A stretch of DNA of 47,048 bases from Pseudoalteromonas sp. BSi20652 (GCF_000239855.1 NZ_BADT01000156.1:1-47048); one strand, 5' to 3'. Shown: positions 29,203 through 39,544, counted from the stretch's first letter. The notes: generated by a model from the letters alone, not told the origin. A program made the numbers and translations.

Positions 29203-32200
29203 TTAAAAATGTACGTAATAACCTAATTGTAATTGTGTATCTGAGTTACCCACTTTATTACTACTTTGGTAACCCAGCTGTAATTTAAATAAATCATCGC
29301 CCAGTACAGACCAACCTGCGCCACTCGAAACTGATACATCTACTGTATCGTTAAGTGTTTGATAGCCAGTACTTATATCAAATAGCCATGAAGGGCTTGC
29401 ACCTAAATAAGGAGGTTCTAATGAGCCTGTTGAAGCAAATGAGGTCCCTAGTGCAAAGCGTCTAAATGGCTGAAGATCAACTATTAGCGGTCTTCTATTC
29501 GTATCTGTATTTATTAATGCATTTACACGTTCAAAGTCTTGCCATTGCGCACTAAAATAAGCGTTCCAAATTGGGCGGTCTTTTAAAATGCTGTATTGAT
29601 AACGTGCATTATATTCTTGGCCATTTATTAGTGAGCTGCCATCGCTTCTTCGAGAAAAAGACATCGCTGCTGCTGATAGCTGTACGTTTTGTCTACCATC
29701 AATATTGTAGTTAACATAGGCCGTTGCTTTATCTAGCTGAGCATAGCTAAGTAGCGCTTCTGATTGGCGGTTTTCAACATTATATTCAAGTTTTAAACCT
29801 ACCTGTGTACGCGAATCCCATTGATAACGAGAGTCCAAGCTAAAACCTTGGCGGCTAACTACGCTGCCTTGGTGAGAATCTATTTTTGCATCAAAATACC
29901 AACGACCAAATGTCATCTTATCTTCTATTGCAAACAGCAATCCTTTGTTATCAAGGTTTTGCTGATTACTTAAACTTAATTTCCATTGCCCATTAGCATA
30001 AGGAAAATAAACGTTTACATCGTACTGGCTACTGTTTAAGCCAGCCTCTGGTGATAGGTTTATTTCAAGCGCCCTAAAGTAGGATGCGCGTGCATTTCTG
30101 AGCAAACTCAATTGCGATTCACTTGGTTCGCCAGTGAGTTCTTCGTACCAGCGCTGCATGGTGGCATAGGGTTGTTTTAAATAGAGTAGGGCGTTTAGCT
30201 CATCTAATTTGCTTAGTGAACCTTCGGCTATAAGTTGTTTTGCTTTATTAAATTCGCCGTTGGTCATATAAAGTTGTAGTTTTTGCCATGGCTCTAATTT
30301 TTGTGCAGCCCTGCGCGCTAACCACCAATTTGTTTGAGGTTCACCAATAGTGTCGGGGGCAAGTTCTTCCATTGTGTTTAATTGCATTAAATGAGGAACA
30401 GCCATCGCGCCCGCCCAGCGGAACATTAAGCCTCTGTATGCATATTTATCTTTAGGTAAATGTTGCAGTAAATAGTGATTAAGTTCAGCAGCATTTGCAT
30501 AATAACCAAGCTGCTTCATTACATCGGCTAAGTTAACCAGTGTTGTTAAGTCACTTGGATCTGCAATGGCTAATTTACGCAAATAAAAGTAAGCACTGTT
30601 ATATGACTTTTCATGAATAGATAGGCTTGCTAATAGCTGGGTCCACGCATAGGAAGGATCACTTTCAGAATAGCGAGCTAAAATACGGCTAATCATCACG
30701 GTGTCGTGCATTTGTAGTGCTAACCAGCCTTGTGCAAGCACAACATCAGGGTTGTATTCACTTAATTTGGCTGCGCGATTAAGCGTTGTGTAAGCATAAT
30801 TTAAATCACTTTGGTTTTGATACCAATTAGAAAGGATAACCCAAGCAGGGTAGAGAGCTTTATTGTAGCGCTGCTTATCAAGCTCTGCATGAATAAGTGC
30901 AACTGATTCTGTATCATTTACTTGAGTGCTCAGTAATGCAATTTGAATCAATTGACGGTCAGTTTGCGACTCTCTTTTCCACAAGTAATCAAGAAGTTCT
31001 TTAGGCTTACCTTCAAATTTTAATTGTTGGTAGTGCAGCATATCGCCAACACTTAAAGGGCTTATTTTTTGTAACTGTTCAAGTGCATATAATTCTTGAG
31101 CTTTGTCTTGGACTCGCATTGCCATGTCTACATGGGCACTCCAAAACTCGTCATTTGTGCTTTGTTTTTTGCTTTTAAGAACTTGCATTGCACTAGCAAA
31201 GTCATCTTCTAGCCAAAATGCGCGGGCAATCCAAAGTAAATCTTCTTCATTTTTAGGTCCTTTATATGTAGGCCAGAGGGCTCTAAGCGCTTCTAAATTA
31301 CCAGTGTCGTGAAGTACTTTTGCTTTCCAATATTGTGATAATGCACTTTTACCATTTATTTGCTCAAAGCGTTCAATATTATTTAACTCTTGCTTTGTGT
31401 TACCAATAAATTCGTTAGCTTGCATCCAATTAGCAAAGCCATTTCCTTTTAGCTTTCTATTTTGAGCTTTATATTCGTATATATCATTAGCATCTTGGTA
31501 TAAGTACAAAGCGGTGGCATCGTTAATGCTGTCGGTAAGCATAGCCGGGGTTACAGCCCTGTTTAACATCAACCATTTAAACTCTTTAAGTGCTTCTCTA
31601 GGTTTATTTTGCCAGCGTTTAATTTTCCAATTGAGTAGATGAAGCTCTTTATCGTTAGGGTTTTGTTGTAACAATTTGGCAAGTAATCGTTCTGCCCCTT
31701 TTGCATTTCCATTTGCTAAACGCAGGTGCATTGCTTGTGTTAAGTAATCAGCATTATCTGGCTCAGCTTTTAATAAGCTTTCAATGGCTTGAGCTGCATC
31801 TTCTGTGTTGCCAGCCAAGTTGGCTAAATAAAGGGTGCGTTTATTATCGGCTTTGTCACCGAAGGTTTTCCACCATGCATAAGCTTGAATCGGATTATTG
31901 GCGCCCAGTGCAGTTTCAATCGCCTTAGCTGCAATGTCAGCATTTATATTTGTTTTATAAATCGCGAGTGCTTTGCTAGGTTCGCCTGCGCTTAACCAGT
32001 AATCAGCGGCAAGTATTGGCTGTTTATTTTTTTGATAGTACTGAGCAACTTTTGCGTTTAACCCAACTGCTTTTGCAATAGTTAGTATTTGTTCATTCCA
32101 ATTTTTATGAACACCTATTTTTAAAGATAGCTCTTCAAAGCGATCGTCAATATTGGCCCCACTTGCTAGCCATAATGAGTAAAGCAGCTTTATTTCAAGC

Positions 32201-32490
32201 TTCGCTTTGCGCTCACCTCTAGGTAGTTTTTCAAGCTCGTTAGTGGCTTGTGAATACTCACTCAGCCCTATGTGGAGCTCAACTAGTTTTGCGCGTAACT
32301 TTTCATTGTTAGGGTCTGTATTAAGCGCTGCATTAAGGTACGATTTTTCAAAAGTATAATCTTGCGAAAGTGCATCATCTTCAAAAAATAAGGTATGGGG
32401 AAATAGTGCATAAAGTGCAAAACAACTTACAGCTAGTATTGTTAATATTGTTTTTATAGAAACTAACTGAGGGCGCTTTTCAGTATTCAT
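29203..32490 (-). CDS. pelB: Pel outer-membrane export protein PelB
   Basis: A 1095-residue protein, slightly shorter than the Pseudomonas PelB. An N-terminal membrane helix (about 11-28) anchors a long periplasmic array of TPR helices (about 35-770, e.g. ADPSDLTTLVNLADVMKQLG). A C-terminal beta-barrel follows from about 790 to the end, with alternating strands and the terminal LGYYVHF aromatic residue needed for barrel assembly. The TPR region is known to bind PelA and direct its deacetylase activity. Its ATG shares a base with the pelA TAA stop, so the two are translationally coupled. Confidence 0.92.
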   Translation of the reverse strand: MNTEKRPQLVSIKTILTILAVSCFALYALFPHTLFFEDDALSQDYTFEKSYLNAALNTDPNNEKLRAKLVELHIGLSEYSQATNELEKLPRGERKAKLEIKLLYSLWLASGANIDDRFEELSLKIGVHKNWNEQILTIAKAVGLNAKVAQYYQKNKQPILAADYWLSAGEPSKALAIYKTNINADIAAKAIETALGANNPIQAYAWWKTFGDKADNKRTLYLANLAGNTEDAAQAIESLLKAEPDNADYLTQAMHLRLANGNAKGAERLLAKLLQQNPNDKELHLLNWKIKRWQNKPREALKEFKWLMLNRAVTPAMLTDSINDATALYLYQDANDIYEYKAQNRKLKGNGFANWMQANEFIGNTKQELNNIERFEQINGKSALSQYWKAKVLHDTGNLEALRALWPTYKGPKNEEDLLWIARAFWLEDDFASAMQVLKSKKQSTNDEFWSAHVDMAMRVQDKAQELYALEQLQKISPLSVGDMLHYQQLKFEGKPKELLDYLWKRESQTDRQLIQIALLSTQVNDTESVALIHAELDKQRYNKALYPAWVILSNWYQNQSDLNYAYTTLNRAAKLSEYNPDVVLAQGWLALQMHDTVMISRILARYSESDPSYAWTQLLASLSIHEKSYNSAYFYLRKLAIADPSDLTTLVNLADVMKQLGYYANAAELNHYLLQHLPKDKYAYRGLMFRWAGAMAVPHLMQLNTMEELAPDTIGEPQTNWWLARRAAQKLEPWQKLQLYMTNGEFNKAKQLIAEGSLSKLDELNALLYLKQPYATMQRWYEELTGEPSESQLSLLRNARASYFRALEINLSPEAGLNSSQYDVNVYFPYANGQWKLSLSNQQNLDNKGLLFAIEDKMTFGRWYFDAKIDSHQGSVVSRQGFSLDSRYQWDSRTQVGLKLEYNVENRQSEALLSYAQLDKATAYVNYNIDGRQNVQLSAAAMSFSRRSDGSSLINGQEYNARYQYSILKDRPIWNAYFSAQWQDFERVNALINTDTNRRPLIVDLQPFRRFALGTSFASTGSLEPPYLGASPSWLFDISTGYQTLNDTVDVSVSSGAGWSVLGDDLFKLQLGYQSSNKVGNSDTQLQLGYYVHF

Positions 32491-35198
32491 TATCGAGCGA
32501 CTCCATTGCAGTTAAGGTAACCATAAAAGTTGCCTGCAGGTATTTCAAAATGAGTTAATTTACCTCGATTAATACCTTTAAAGCGCTCACCCAAGCCAGA
32601 TACAAACTCACAAGAGCGTGCATTCATTAAATCAAGCGAAGCAGGTATCCACGCTTTAAAGCTTACAGCCCCATTGACTTGCCAGTTATCAATAACCACA
32701 TTCGCAGAAGCTAAGTAAGGTTTGTTATTGCTTTTACTATGATCAAAATTAAGCCGAGCTATATTATTAACAACATGAATGTAGTCGCCCTTTTGAGTTA
32801 CCCCAGATACACCTTCACTTTGGGTAATATTTGGTACATCAAAATCGGTAGGAATTCGTAAAGTACGAATATACTTTGAGCTAAATAACCATTCATTATT
32901 ACTATTTTTTGCCAGTGCTGAAAAATAAAAATCTTTTGCTACTTTTGCGTAATGGCTTAAATGCACCGGTGTATTGGGTCTTGCTAAAACATACTCTATA
33001 TTATGTTTTAGCGCGTCGAGTCCCGCAGGGTTCTCTCCTGAGTAAAAATGGTAATAAATAGTGTAAGGTTTTAGCCTGTATGGTCTTTCTGTTATTTCAA
33101 ATGTCTCAGTTAAACGTCTAAATCCATAATATGGGCCATGCCATAAGTTAGTGTAGACATTTTCATTTAATATGGGAGCGTAAATTTGATACAGTAGATC
33201 TCGCTCAGGACGGCCAATGGGTGATATATGTGTAAGACTTGGGTTATCAGCATTTACATCAGTATTACCACCATTTACGTTTAGTACACCTGCATCACGA
33301 GCCAGTTCAAGTGCCTTAGGACCTGGTGTTGCATCGCCTGACCATAACATCATCACTGTTTTTTTATTTTTGGGCGTGAGCTTTTCATCAATATATTTTA
33401 TCGAATCTGTAATTTCTTTTTTAATGCTGATGGTGTTGTAACCAGGCACATCCAAATGAAAGCCGTAATCTGTATTATTTACGTCTATTTTTTTTCGACC
33501 AGAGAGGGCTGTCCAAAAATAGGGGTGGCTATATGTATGTGAAGCAACTTCTACATAAGGCAGGTTAAAAATACTACGCGCAATGCCTTCGAGTTTGGCA
33601 CTTTGTTTTGAATGAATCCCGCCTTCTTCAATGTCAGCTTGGATCACTGATGACGTTAAAGGTAGTTTATAGCGTTTAATTATTTCATCTCGAATAACTT
33701 CTGCTGAATAAGGTTTACCTTCGAAGTGAGCGATACTTGTAAATCCATCGCCGTCAATATGCAAAGTAAGCATTCGTCTACCACTTACTGTAGTCGCATC
33801 AGGTACAAGTATAGGGCGTAAGCCCATTGCCTGAGTAAGCAATGTACGTGGATCAACAACCCATTTGCTACCTTCCATCGGAAATGTATCAATTAGCCAA
33901 GGAGCAACCACAACGGCACCATATTTAGTTTTAGCTGCTTGTACAATCTCAGTGTTATCAGCAGACTTTATTGTTATTAAAGGTGTTGCGTTAGTTGCTA
34001 ATTTAATCATATAAGGTTTAACTATTGGAGGAGGTGTTGTGGACTCTCCTTTGAGCCAAGGTGTGAAGTTATCTAATTTGTATGGGCCTTTAGGCAGTGT
34101 GTTTAACGACTCGATGCCTAAGCTTGATAATAATTTAGTTGATTGCGGTAATTCGCCTAAAATAAGTTCTGGTACAACACCTAAATTAGCTTCAAGCCAA
34201 TTGTTAAGTGTTGGGGTGTAAAATGCATCGCTTGAGGTCCATGAAATAATACCGGCATGTAAGCTAGGGTCAACCAAAGGTAAGTCGCGTTTTGCAATGT
34301 CTATGTAGTCAGGTATATATCCCAAATACTCAATTATGGTCGCAAGCTTTAAATGTACGGTAGTGTATATGAGTGGCTTTACGTTACTGTTATAAGGGAT
34401 CAAAATGCGCCTAGGCACCGGTGTTATTGATGATGTGCCCCACGTTTGCAAGTGACCATCGGTTACCCATGGATTAAAACCTGCCTCTATAATATTTTGT
34501 GCCATAGCGAGGCGATTATCGGGTTTTGCATAATCAATAACTTGGACGTTGAGGCCTAAGTCTTGTGCTGTTTTTAATTGTGCGCTTAGCCAATCTTGGT
34601 CGTTTTTATTGGTCAGTTTATAGCTATTGTCGGTTGGATTAAAGTGACTATACAAACCCTCAGCAACTAAGTCGTTGGCTAAATTAGCGAGTTTAGGCAA
34701 TAACTCAAAGCCCCGGTTGAGGATAAGGTGCTTATCAAAAGTCTCAGATAGTGAGCCTATTATGGTGACTAACCCAGCTTGTTGATCGGGTTTGCTGTGT
34801 GTAGCATCTAATAGTTGATAGCTATCTAGGGTATCTAAAAACAAGCCACTGAAGCCGCGTGCTTTTAATGCCGCAGCGCTACTTTTAATATATTGTTGCC
34901 AATGGTCTGATGTTAAATCCGCAATGTGGCTATTCCAGTTGGGGTTTATGCTAAGTGATGACTCACTTTGATTAAACGATTCACCCACGCTCAAATAAGC
35001 ATAAACCGCAATATTACGCTGCTTAAACCAATTAAGTTCGTGCTCAGTGACGTGTTCAGGCTGGACTACAACGCGGGAATAAAAAGTCATTTCGGCGAGA
35101 GGCATAGGGGATGAATAGTAAAATGCAATACTATTATTTACAGGCTTTGCTAGTACGTGAACAGATACTAAAAGTGCAAGATATAAAAGATACTTCAT
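32490..35198 (-). CDS. pelA: Pel deacetylase and hydrolase PelA
   Basis: A 902-residue periplasmic protein, first gene of the pel operon. Signal peptide 1 to about 17. The N-terminal glycoside-hydrolase domain (about 25-260) has LFLDTLDSY near 119-127 and a probable catalytic Glu at about 180 (VAEGLYS). A linker domain follows. The deacetylase domain (about 475-760) has the metal-site Asp motif HIDGDGF near 481-487, HTYSH near 554-558, the WSGDATPGP segment, and a C-terminal domain of beta type. PelA trims and partly deacetylates Pel, making it cationic. No strong Shine-Dalgarno sequence is seen before the ATG, and the upstream 500 bp must hold the operon promoter. Confidence 0.93.
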   Translation of the reverse strand: MKYLLYLALLVSVHVLAKPVNNSIAFYYSSPMPLAEMTFYSRVVVQPEHVTEHELNWFKQRNIAVYAYLSVGESFNQSESSLSINPNWNSHIADLTSDHWQQYIKSSAAALKARGFSGLFLDTLDSYQLLDATHSKPDQQAGLVTIIGSLSETFDKHLILNRGFELLPKLANLANDLVAEGLYSHFNPTDNSYKLTNKNDQDWLSAQLKTAQDLGLNVQVIDYAKPDNRLAMAQNIIEAGFNPWVTDGHLQTWGTSSITPVPRRILIPYNSNVKPLIYTTVHLKLATIIEYLGYIPDYIDIAKRDLPLVDPSLHAGIISWTSSDAFYTPTLNNWLEANLGVVPELILGELPQSTKLLSSLGIESLNTLPKGPYKLDNFTPWLKGESTTPPPIVKPYMIKLATNATPLITIKSADNTEIVQAAKTKYGAVVVAPWLIDTFPMEGSKWVVDPRTLLTQAMGLRPILVPDATTVSGRRMLTLHIDGDGFTSIAHFEGKPYSAEVIRDEIIKRYKLPLTSSVIQADIEEGGIHSKQSAKLEGIARSIFNLPYVEVASHTYSHPYFWTALSGRKKIDVNNTDYGFHLDVPGYNTISIKKEITDSIKYIDEKLTPKNKKTVMMLWSGDATPGPKALELARDAGVLNVNGGNTDVNADNPSLTHISPIGRPERDLLYQIYAPILNENVYTNLWHGPYYGFRRLTETFEITERPYRLKPYTIYYHFYSGENPAGLDALKHNIEYVLARPNTPVHLSHYAKVAKDFYFSALAKNSNNEWLFSSKYIRTLRIPTDFDVPNITQSEGVSGVTQKGDYIHVVNNIARLNFDHSKSNNKPYLASANVVIDNWQVNGAVSFKAWIPASLDLMNARSCEFVSGLGERFKGINRGKLTHFEIPAGNFYGYLNCNGVAR

Positions 35199-35717
35199 TA
35201 GTAATTCATTTTAATTAATTTATAACTGCGATTCAAAGTAAAAGTTCCGATTTTCATCTAGTTGTTTAGTACTAGTAATATTGAGCAATTATATGTTAAT
35301 AGAAAATTAATATCCAGATGTAAATTTAACCTTTTACCTAATAGTAGTACTCGGTATGCTGAATACGCTAACTCATTATTAAGTGCTAATTAGGTCTACA
35401 TTTATGGAGTATTATCACAGGAAAATCGCGCAGAGGATAACGCTTAGAATAATCTACAAATGTTTGATAAATTATATTACGACTAAGACTAAGGTCTCTA
35501 TTTTATTAGTGTTAAAAATACTTTGTTACGACTATAATAAAACGAGACCTTGTATGAACTTGGTCTAACTTAATTTTATATATGTTTGCTTTACATAATT
35601 TAAAAGCGATATGAATGAGAGAAGTTATTTTTGGTAAATAAGTAAATCTTTAAACTATTTTAGTTGTTAGATTTTAGTTGTTTCTGTACATACGCCGTTA
35701 TCGTACCCGGAGAAAAA
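35199..35717. other. Divergent regulatory region, pel operon and chemoreceptor
   Basis: About 520 bp of AT-rich DNA between pelA and the chemoreceptor gene. I could not pick out a confident promoter. It contains the inverted repeat at 35491-35551. A 61-codon open frame (35383-35568) has no ribosome-binding site or family signature and covers that repeat, so it is judged chance. Confidence 0.5.
35491..35551. repeat. Inverted repeat upstream of the chemoreceptor gene
   Basis: AAGGTCTC (35491-35498) pairs with GAGACCTT (35544-35551), and the arms extend inward with TTTTATT against AATAAAA. The direct repeat TTACGACTA occurs at 35477-35485 and again at 35526-35534, just before and inside the loop. 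It could be an operator or a structured leader. Confidence 0.5.
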
Positions 35718-37385
35718 ATGAGTAATTTCAGCTTGAAAAACAAACTCTTGTTATTAGCTATCTTGCCACTAATGCTTCTTTTAATCAGTCTAATGCTGAG
35801 CTCTTATTATTTAGAGAGTAAAAGTCAGCAGCAAAACTTTGATACATTTGAAACCAAACTAATAGCAGATAAAAAAACACTACTGAGTACAGAAGTTGAA
35901 ATTGCCACTAAAATTGTTCGTTATCAATTGGCTCAAGGTACAGAGCAAGATGCCAAAGACGCATTAAGAGATTTAACATTTGGGCAAGGTGGTTACTTTT
36001 TCATCTATGATACTAGCGGGGTAAGCGTATTTCATGCATTACTCGGTGATAAAATTGAAGGGCAAAACAAAATTGGCATGACCGACCCAAATGGTAAAAA
36101 AATTATCGTAGGGTTACTCGAACAAGCTCAAAAGGGGGGCGGCGCATTTAACTACCACTTTCAAAAACCTAATACAACTGGCTTAGTCGAGAAAATGGGC
36201 TACGCCGATATGATCCCAGGTACTGATTGGATGATTGGTACGGGTGCCTACATGGATGACATAGAGGCTGAGTTAAATAAATACAGAACAACCATGCAAG
36301 CGCATATGAACGAAAAAGTAATTACTTTATTATTAATTGCTTTATTTTGGGTTGCGTTAACAATTGTGTGTGCATTAGTTGCAGCTAATACTATGGTTAG
36401 ACCAATTCATAGAATGGTACAAAGTCTTGATGATATAGCAAAAGGCGAAGGTGATTTAACTAAGCGTCTTGAAATAGACACCAATGATGAAATTGGTCAA
36501 TTAGGCCAAGCCTTTAATGTATTTGTGAGTAAGCTACATGGCATTATTGCAAATGTAGTTGATGTAACGCACGATGTTAAAACAGCGTCTAGCGATATTA
36601 ATACGCAAACGCGGTTAATTGAAGATAAGCTGCTTAGTCATAACCATGAAACAGACTTAGTTGCCACGGCAATCACCGAAATGTCGGCAACATCACACGA
36701 AGTTGCACAAAATACGACCCAGGTAGCGGTATCAACCCAAGCGGCAACCCAAGATGTTGCAAGAGCGCAAGAGTGTGTTGATATTTCATTAAGCGAAGTG
36801 TCAAAGCTTATGGGTGAAATAAATGTTGCCGCTGAGCAAGTTGACTCTTTAAGTGATCAATCTAAAAAAATTAATAGTGTATTGAGTGTAATTGGTGGGA
36901 TTGCTGAGCAAACTAACTTATTGGCTTTAAACGCTGCGATTGAAGCTGCACGCGCTGGTGAGCAAGGGCGTGGTTTTGCTGTGGTTGCCGACGAAGTTAG
37001 AAGTTTAGCAAGTAGAACGCAAGTGAGTACATTAGAAATAAGCGAAATGTTGAGTGAATTACATAATTTAGTAACAGCGGCTGTTGATGCAATGCAGGCG
37101 AGTCAGCATAGTTGCAATCGCTCAGTAGAATCATCACGTGCTATTTCAGAAAGTTTAGGTGCTGTAACAAGTTCTGTGACTGCAATTAATGATATGAGTA
37201 CGCAGATTGCAACTGCAGCAATGGAACAAAGTAGTGTGTCTGAAGAAATAAACCGTAATGTATTTGCTATACAAGAAATCGTAAATGAGCTTACTATATC
37301 AAGTAAAACAACATCAACAGTTAGTGAGCATTTGGCTGGACGAGGTGAAAGTTTAGGTAATTTAGTTGGGCAGTTTAAAATTTAA
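35718..37385 (+). CDS. Methyl-accepting chemotaxis protein with sCache sensor
   Basis: A 555-residue chemoreceptor. Membrane helix 1 lies at about 10-32, then a periplasmic single Cache (sCache_2) domain at about 35-185 ([20 protein letters not shown], and [14 protein letters not shown] near its end). Membrane helix 2 is at about 200-222, HAMP at about 222-275, and the signalling coiled coil runs to the end with the conserved tip [20 protein letters not shown]. sCache_2 domains often bind small carboxylates, but the ligand cannot be read here. No CheB/CheR-binding pentapeptide is seen at the C-terminus. The start chosen is ATG 35718 behind CGGAG. It is divergent from pelA, so motility and biofilm genes share a control region. 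Confidence 0.93.
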   Translation: MSNFSLKNKLLLLAILPLMLLLISLMLSSYYLESKSQQQNFDTFETKLIADKKTLLSTEVEIATKIVRYQLAQGTEQDAKDALRDLTFGQGGYFFIYDTSGVSVFHALLGDKIEGQNKIGMTDPNGKKIIVGLLEQAQKGGGAFNYHFQKPNTTGLVEKMGYADMIPGTDWMIGTGAYMDDIEAELNKYRTTMQAHMNEKVITLLLIALFWVALTIVCALVAANTMVRPIHRMVQSLDDIAKGEGDLTKRLEIDTNDEIGQLGQAFNVFVSKLHGIIANVVDVTHDVKTASSDINTQTRLIEDKLLSHNHETDLVATAITEMSATSHEVAQNTTQVAVSTQAATQDVARAQECVDISLSEVSKLMGEINVAAEQVDSLSDQSKKINSVLSVIGGIAEQTNLLALNAAIEAARAGEQGRGFAVVADEVRSLASRTQVSTLEISEMLSELHNLVTAAVDAMQASQHSCNRSVESSRAISESLGAVTSSVTAINDMSTQIATAAMEQSSVSEEINRNVFAIQEIVNELTISSKTTSTVSEHLAGRGESLGNLVGQFKI

Positions 37386-37516
37386 AATACTTTAGCTTTT
37401 ATTACTCGATTTTTAATCACGTCCGCAAACGTAAATACTTAAAGGCCATCAATGTGTAGAGCTTACTTATTAGGTGTGGGCTTTTTGTTCAGCTTATAAT
37501 TGTTAACTTACATTTT

Positions 37517-37551
37517 AAAGCCCATGAATCTATTATGTCATGGGCTTTTTT
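37517..37551 (+). terminator. Terminator after the chemoreceptor gene
   Basis: An 11-bp stem (AAAGCCCATGA at 37517-37527 with its complement at 37538-37548) is followed by a short T-run, 132 bp after the stop codon. Confidence 0.8.
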
Positions 37552-37658
37552 GTATCTACTATTCAAATTTTCTTCTCAAGTAGGCCACTTATAGTATTTT
37601 TAAATGCTATAAAATATAAGACGTTATTCTGCTTTTTATTTATTGTAAATAAATATTA

Positions 37659-38017
37659 GAAAGTGTTGATCTTTGATTGTTGATTTTGCAGCAGGCTGTT
37701 TGGTATTTTGGCAAGGCAGAGCCTATATTGTGTGGTTGTTTCCCTTAAATAGTCGATAATGCAGCATAAATACCAAACATGCTCTGCCCAGAGGTTTTTT
37801 TTAGGAACGGTTGCCCCTTTGTTACTTAAATGGATATAGGTAATAGGCGTGAGCAGCACGCGGAAGCCTTGCTCGGTCTTTACTTATTCTTGCACGGATG
37901 TGAGCCAGTCGGGTAACGCAGGATCCGTTACCTAGCCTACTAGGTTACACACTTCGCACCGAGATTAAATAGTCTCTAGGTTGAGCAAATATCAATCCAC
38001 AAGGATCAATACGCCCT
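37659..38017 (+). repeat. Repeat family copy 2 (359 bp, longest and most diverged)
   Basis: It shares with copy 1 the ATTTTGCAGCAG left-end segment, the GCAAGGCAGAGCCTAT core, the CAGCATAAATACCAAACA segment, ACTAGGTTACA, and a terminal AGGGCG end read from the right. The outer arms are degenerate. About 95 extra bases lie in the middle, including a small hairpin (GGTAACG, loop, CGTTACC). It has the same orientation as the other copies. Short open frames inside it are not genes. Confidence 0.75.
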
Positions 38018-38153
38018 AGTGCTCTTTATTTTTTACACATACAATGCGCGAAAATAAGTGGTTAATGTTTTATAACTAAAAATATTACCGGTATTTATTT
38101 ATAGCTAAGGTACAATCTATTACATAACATAATGATTTTTTTAAGGCTTTAAG

Positions 38154-39507
38154 ATGATTGAGTATCCAGTTGATCAACTTCCGCAACTTATAAATGATTT
38201 GTTGCAGTGCGATACAACAGAGCGCAAAAACAAGTTATTAGCTGATGCGCAGTTAACGCTTTCTACAGAACACCTGTCATTACTTTTTGAAGCGATACCA
38301 AAAGAGCAACGACTTGAAATTTGGCAGTTGCTTGACGAAGACACGCACCACGAAATTTTTGTTAATTTAAGTGAAGATAGTTGTCTGTGGTTACTTCAAA
38401 CACTCGATGACATTGATGCATTTAAGCTTCTTGACGAAGTTAACGTAGAAGAGCTTTTAGAGCTTGAAGAAGTTATACCAGAGCGATTTGTTGAGTATGC
38501 AAAAAAAGCAACTCGATGAAGCGCAAACCAAACAATATGATTTAGCGCAGCAATACCCGCCAGAACAATTAGGTCACTGGTTAGGTTTTGATTTTTTAAA
38601 AGTATCGGAGAAGTTAACAGCCGGTGGTGCTAAAAAATTGCTACATAAAGGTTTGCCACAATTCAGTGAGGTTATTTATTTAGTAAGCCGCAAAGGCAGC
38701 TTAATCGGTGAGGTGGCGGTTAATGATTTAATAAAAGCCAGTGACAACGATAACTTAATGACATTGGCGAATCATGATTTCTCCTCATTGCATGCAGATG
38801 ATGATTTATATGAAGCGGCAGAAGTAGTGATCCATAGTGAAAAAATGGCATTGCCAGTGGTTAATGCTGATAACAAATTACTTGGGCGATTAACCATTGC
38901 CTCAGCCTATGAATTACGCCAAGAAATTGCTGATGAAGCAGCCGCTAAAGCCGGTGGTTTACGTGAAGACGAAGACCTGTTCGCAAGTGTGCGAAAAAGT
39001 GCTAAAAACCGTGGTATATGGTTAGGTATTAATTTAGCAACTGCCTTTTTAGCGTCGTGGTTTATCGGTTTATTTGGCGCAACGATAGAACAGGTTGTAG
39101 CACTAGCGGTATTAATGCCAGTGGTTGCTTCTATGGGCGGGATCGCAGGTAGTCAAACATTAACCGTTATTGTGCGAGGTTTAGCGCTTGGACAGGTTAC
39201 AGATTCAAACCGCAATGCGTTACTTAAAAAAGAGCTACGTGTTGGCGCTGTAAATGGCTTGGTATGGGCGTTTGTAATAGGTCTGCTTACCTTTTTATGG
39301 TTTAACGATTTAATGCTCAGTATTACGATTACGGTAGCCATATTATTGAATTTAGTGGCCGCGTCACTTGCGGGTGTTGTTATTCCGTCTATTTTAGACA
39401 AAATGAAAATTGATCCTGCGTTATCTGGTTCGGTAATTTTAACTACCGTTACTGATATTGTTGGGTTTGTTACCTTTTTAGGTTTAGGCAGTTTATTGCT
39501 TTTATAA
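38154..39507 (+). pseudogene. mgtE: Magnesium transporter MgtE, split by a frameshift
   Basis: The frame from 38154 encodes the cytoplasmic MgtE N-domain (121 residues) and stops at 38517-38519. The rest (CBS pair, then five membrane helices including the family motif ASMGGIAGSQTLTVIVRG) is open in another frame to 39507. The switch is at an A7 run, 38501-38507. With six A the two parts read as EYAKKQLDEAQ and give 450 residues, the normal MgtE length. MgtE is a Mg2+-gated channel whose N-domain and CBS domains sense cytosolic Mg2+. Without its N-domain the channel could be mis-gated. No other damage is seen, so the lesion is recent, reversible or a read error. No M-box riboswitch is recognisable upstream. 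Confidence 0.85.
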
Positions 39508-39512
39508 GCCTT

Positions 39513-39544
39513 ATACCAATTCGCTTAATTAAGTGAATTGGTAT
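39513..39544. repeat. 32-bp near-perfect palindrome
   Basis: ATACCAATTC and GAATTGGTAT form perfect arms; the centre continues as CTTAATTAAG with a single G-T mismatch. It lies just after the mgtE stop codon and before the next gene, so it may be a transcribed hairpin or a small dispersed repeat. No T-run follows, so it is not a classic terminator. Confidence 0.75.

Noticed and set aside
35383-35568. 61-codon open frame in the pelA-chemoreceptor gap
   Set aside because: No ribosome-binding site, no recognisable family, and it runs through the inverted repeat, which better explains the local structure.
37656-37859. 67-codon minus-strand open frame
   Set aside because: It lies inside repeat copy 2 and has no counterpart in the other two copies.
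38018-38153. Possible M-box Mg2+ riboswitch before mgtE
   Set aside because: The leader is short and AT-rich, with none of the conserved purine-rich M-box segments that I could recognise.
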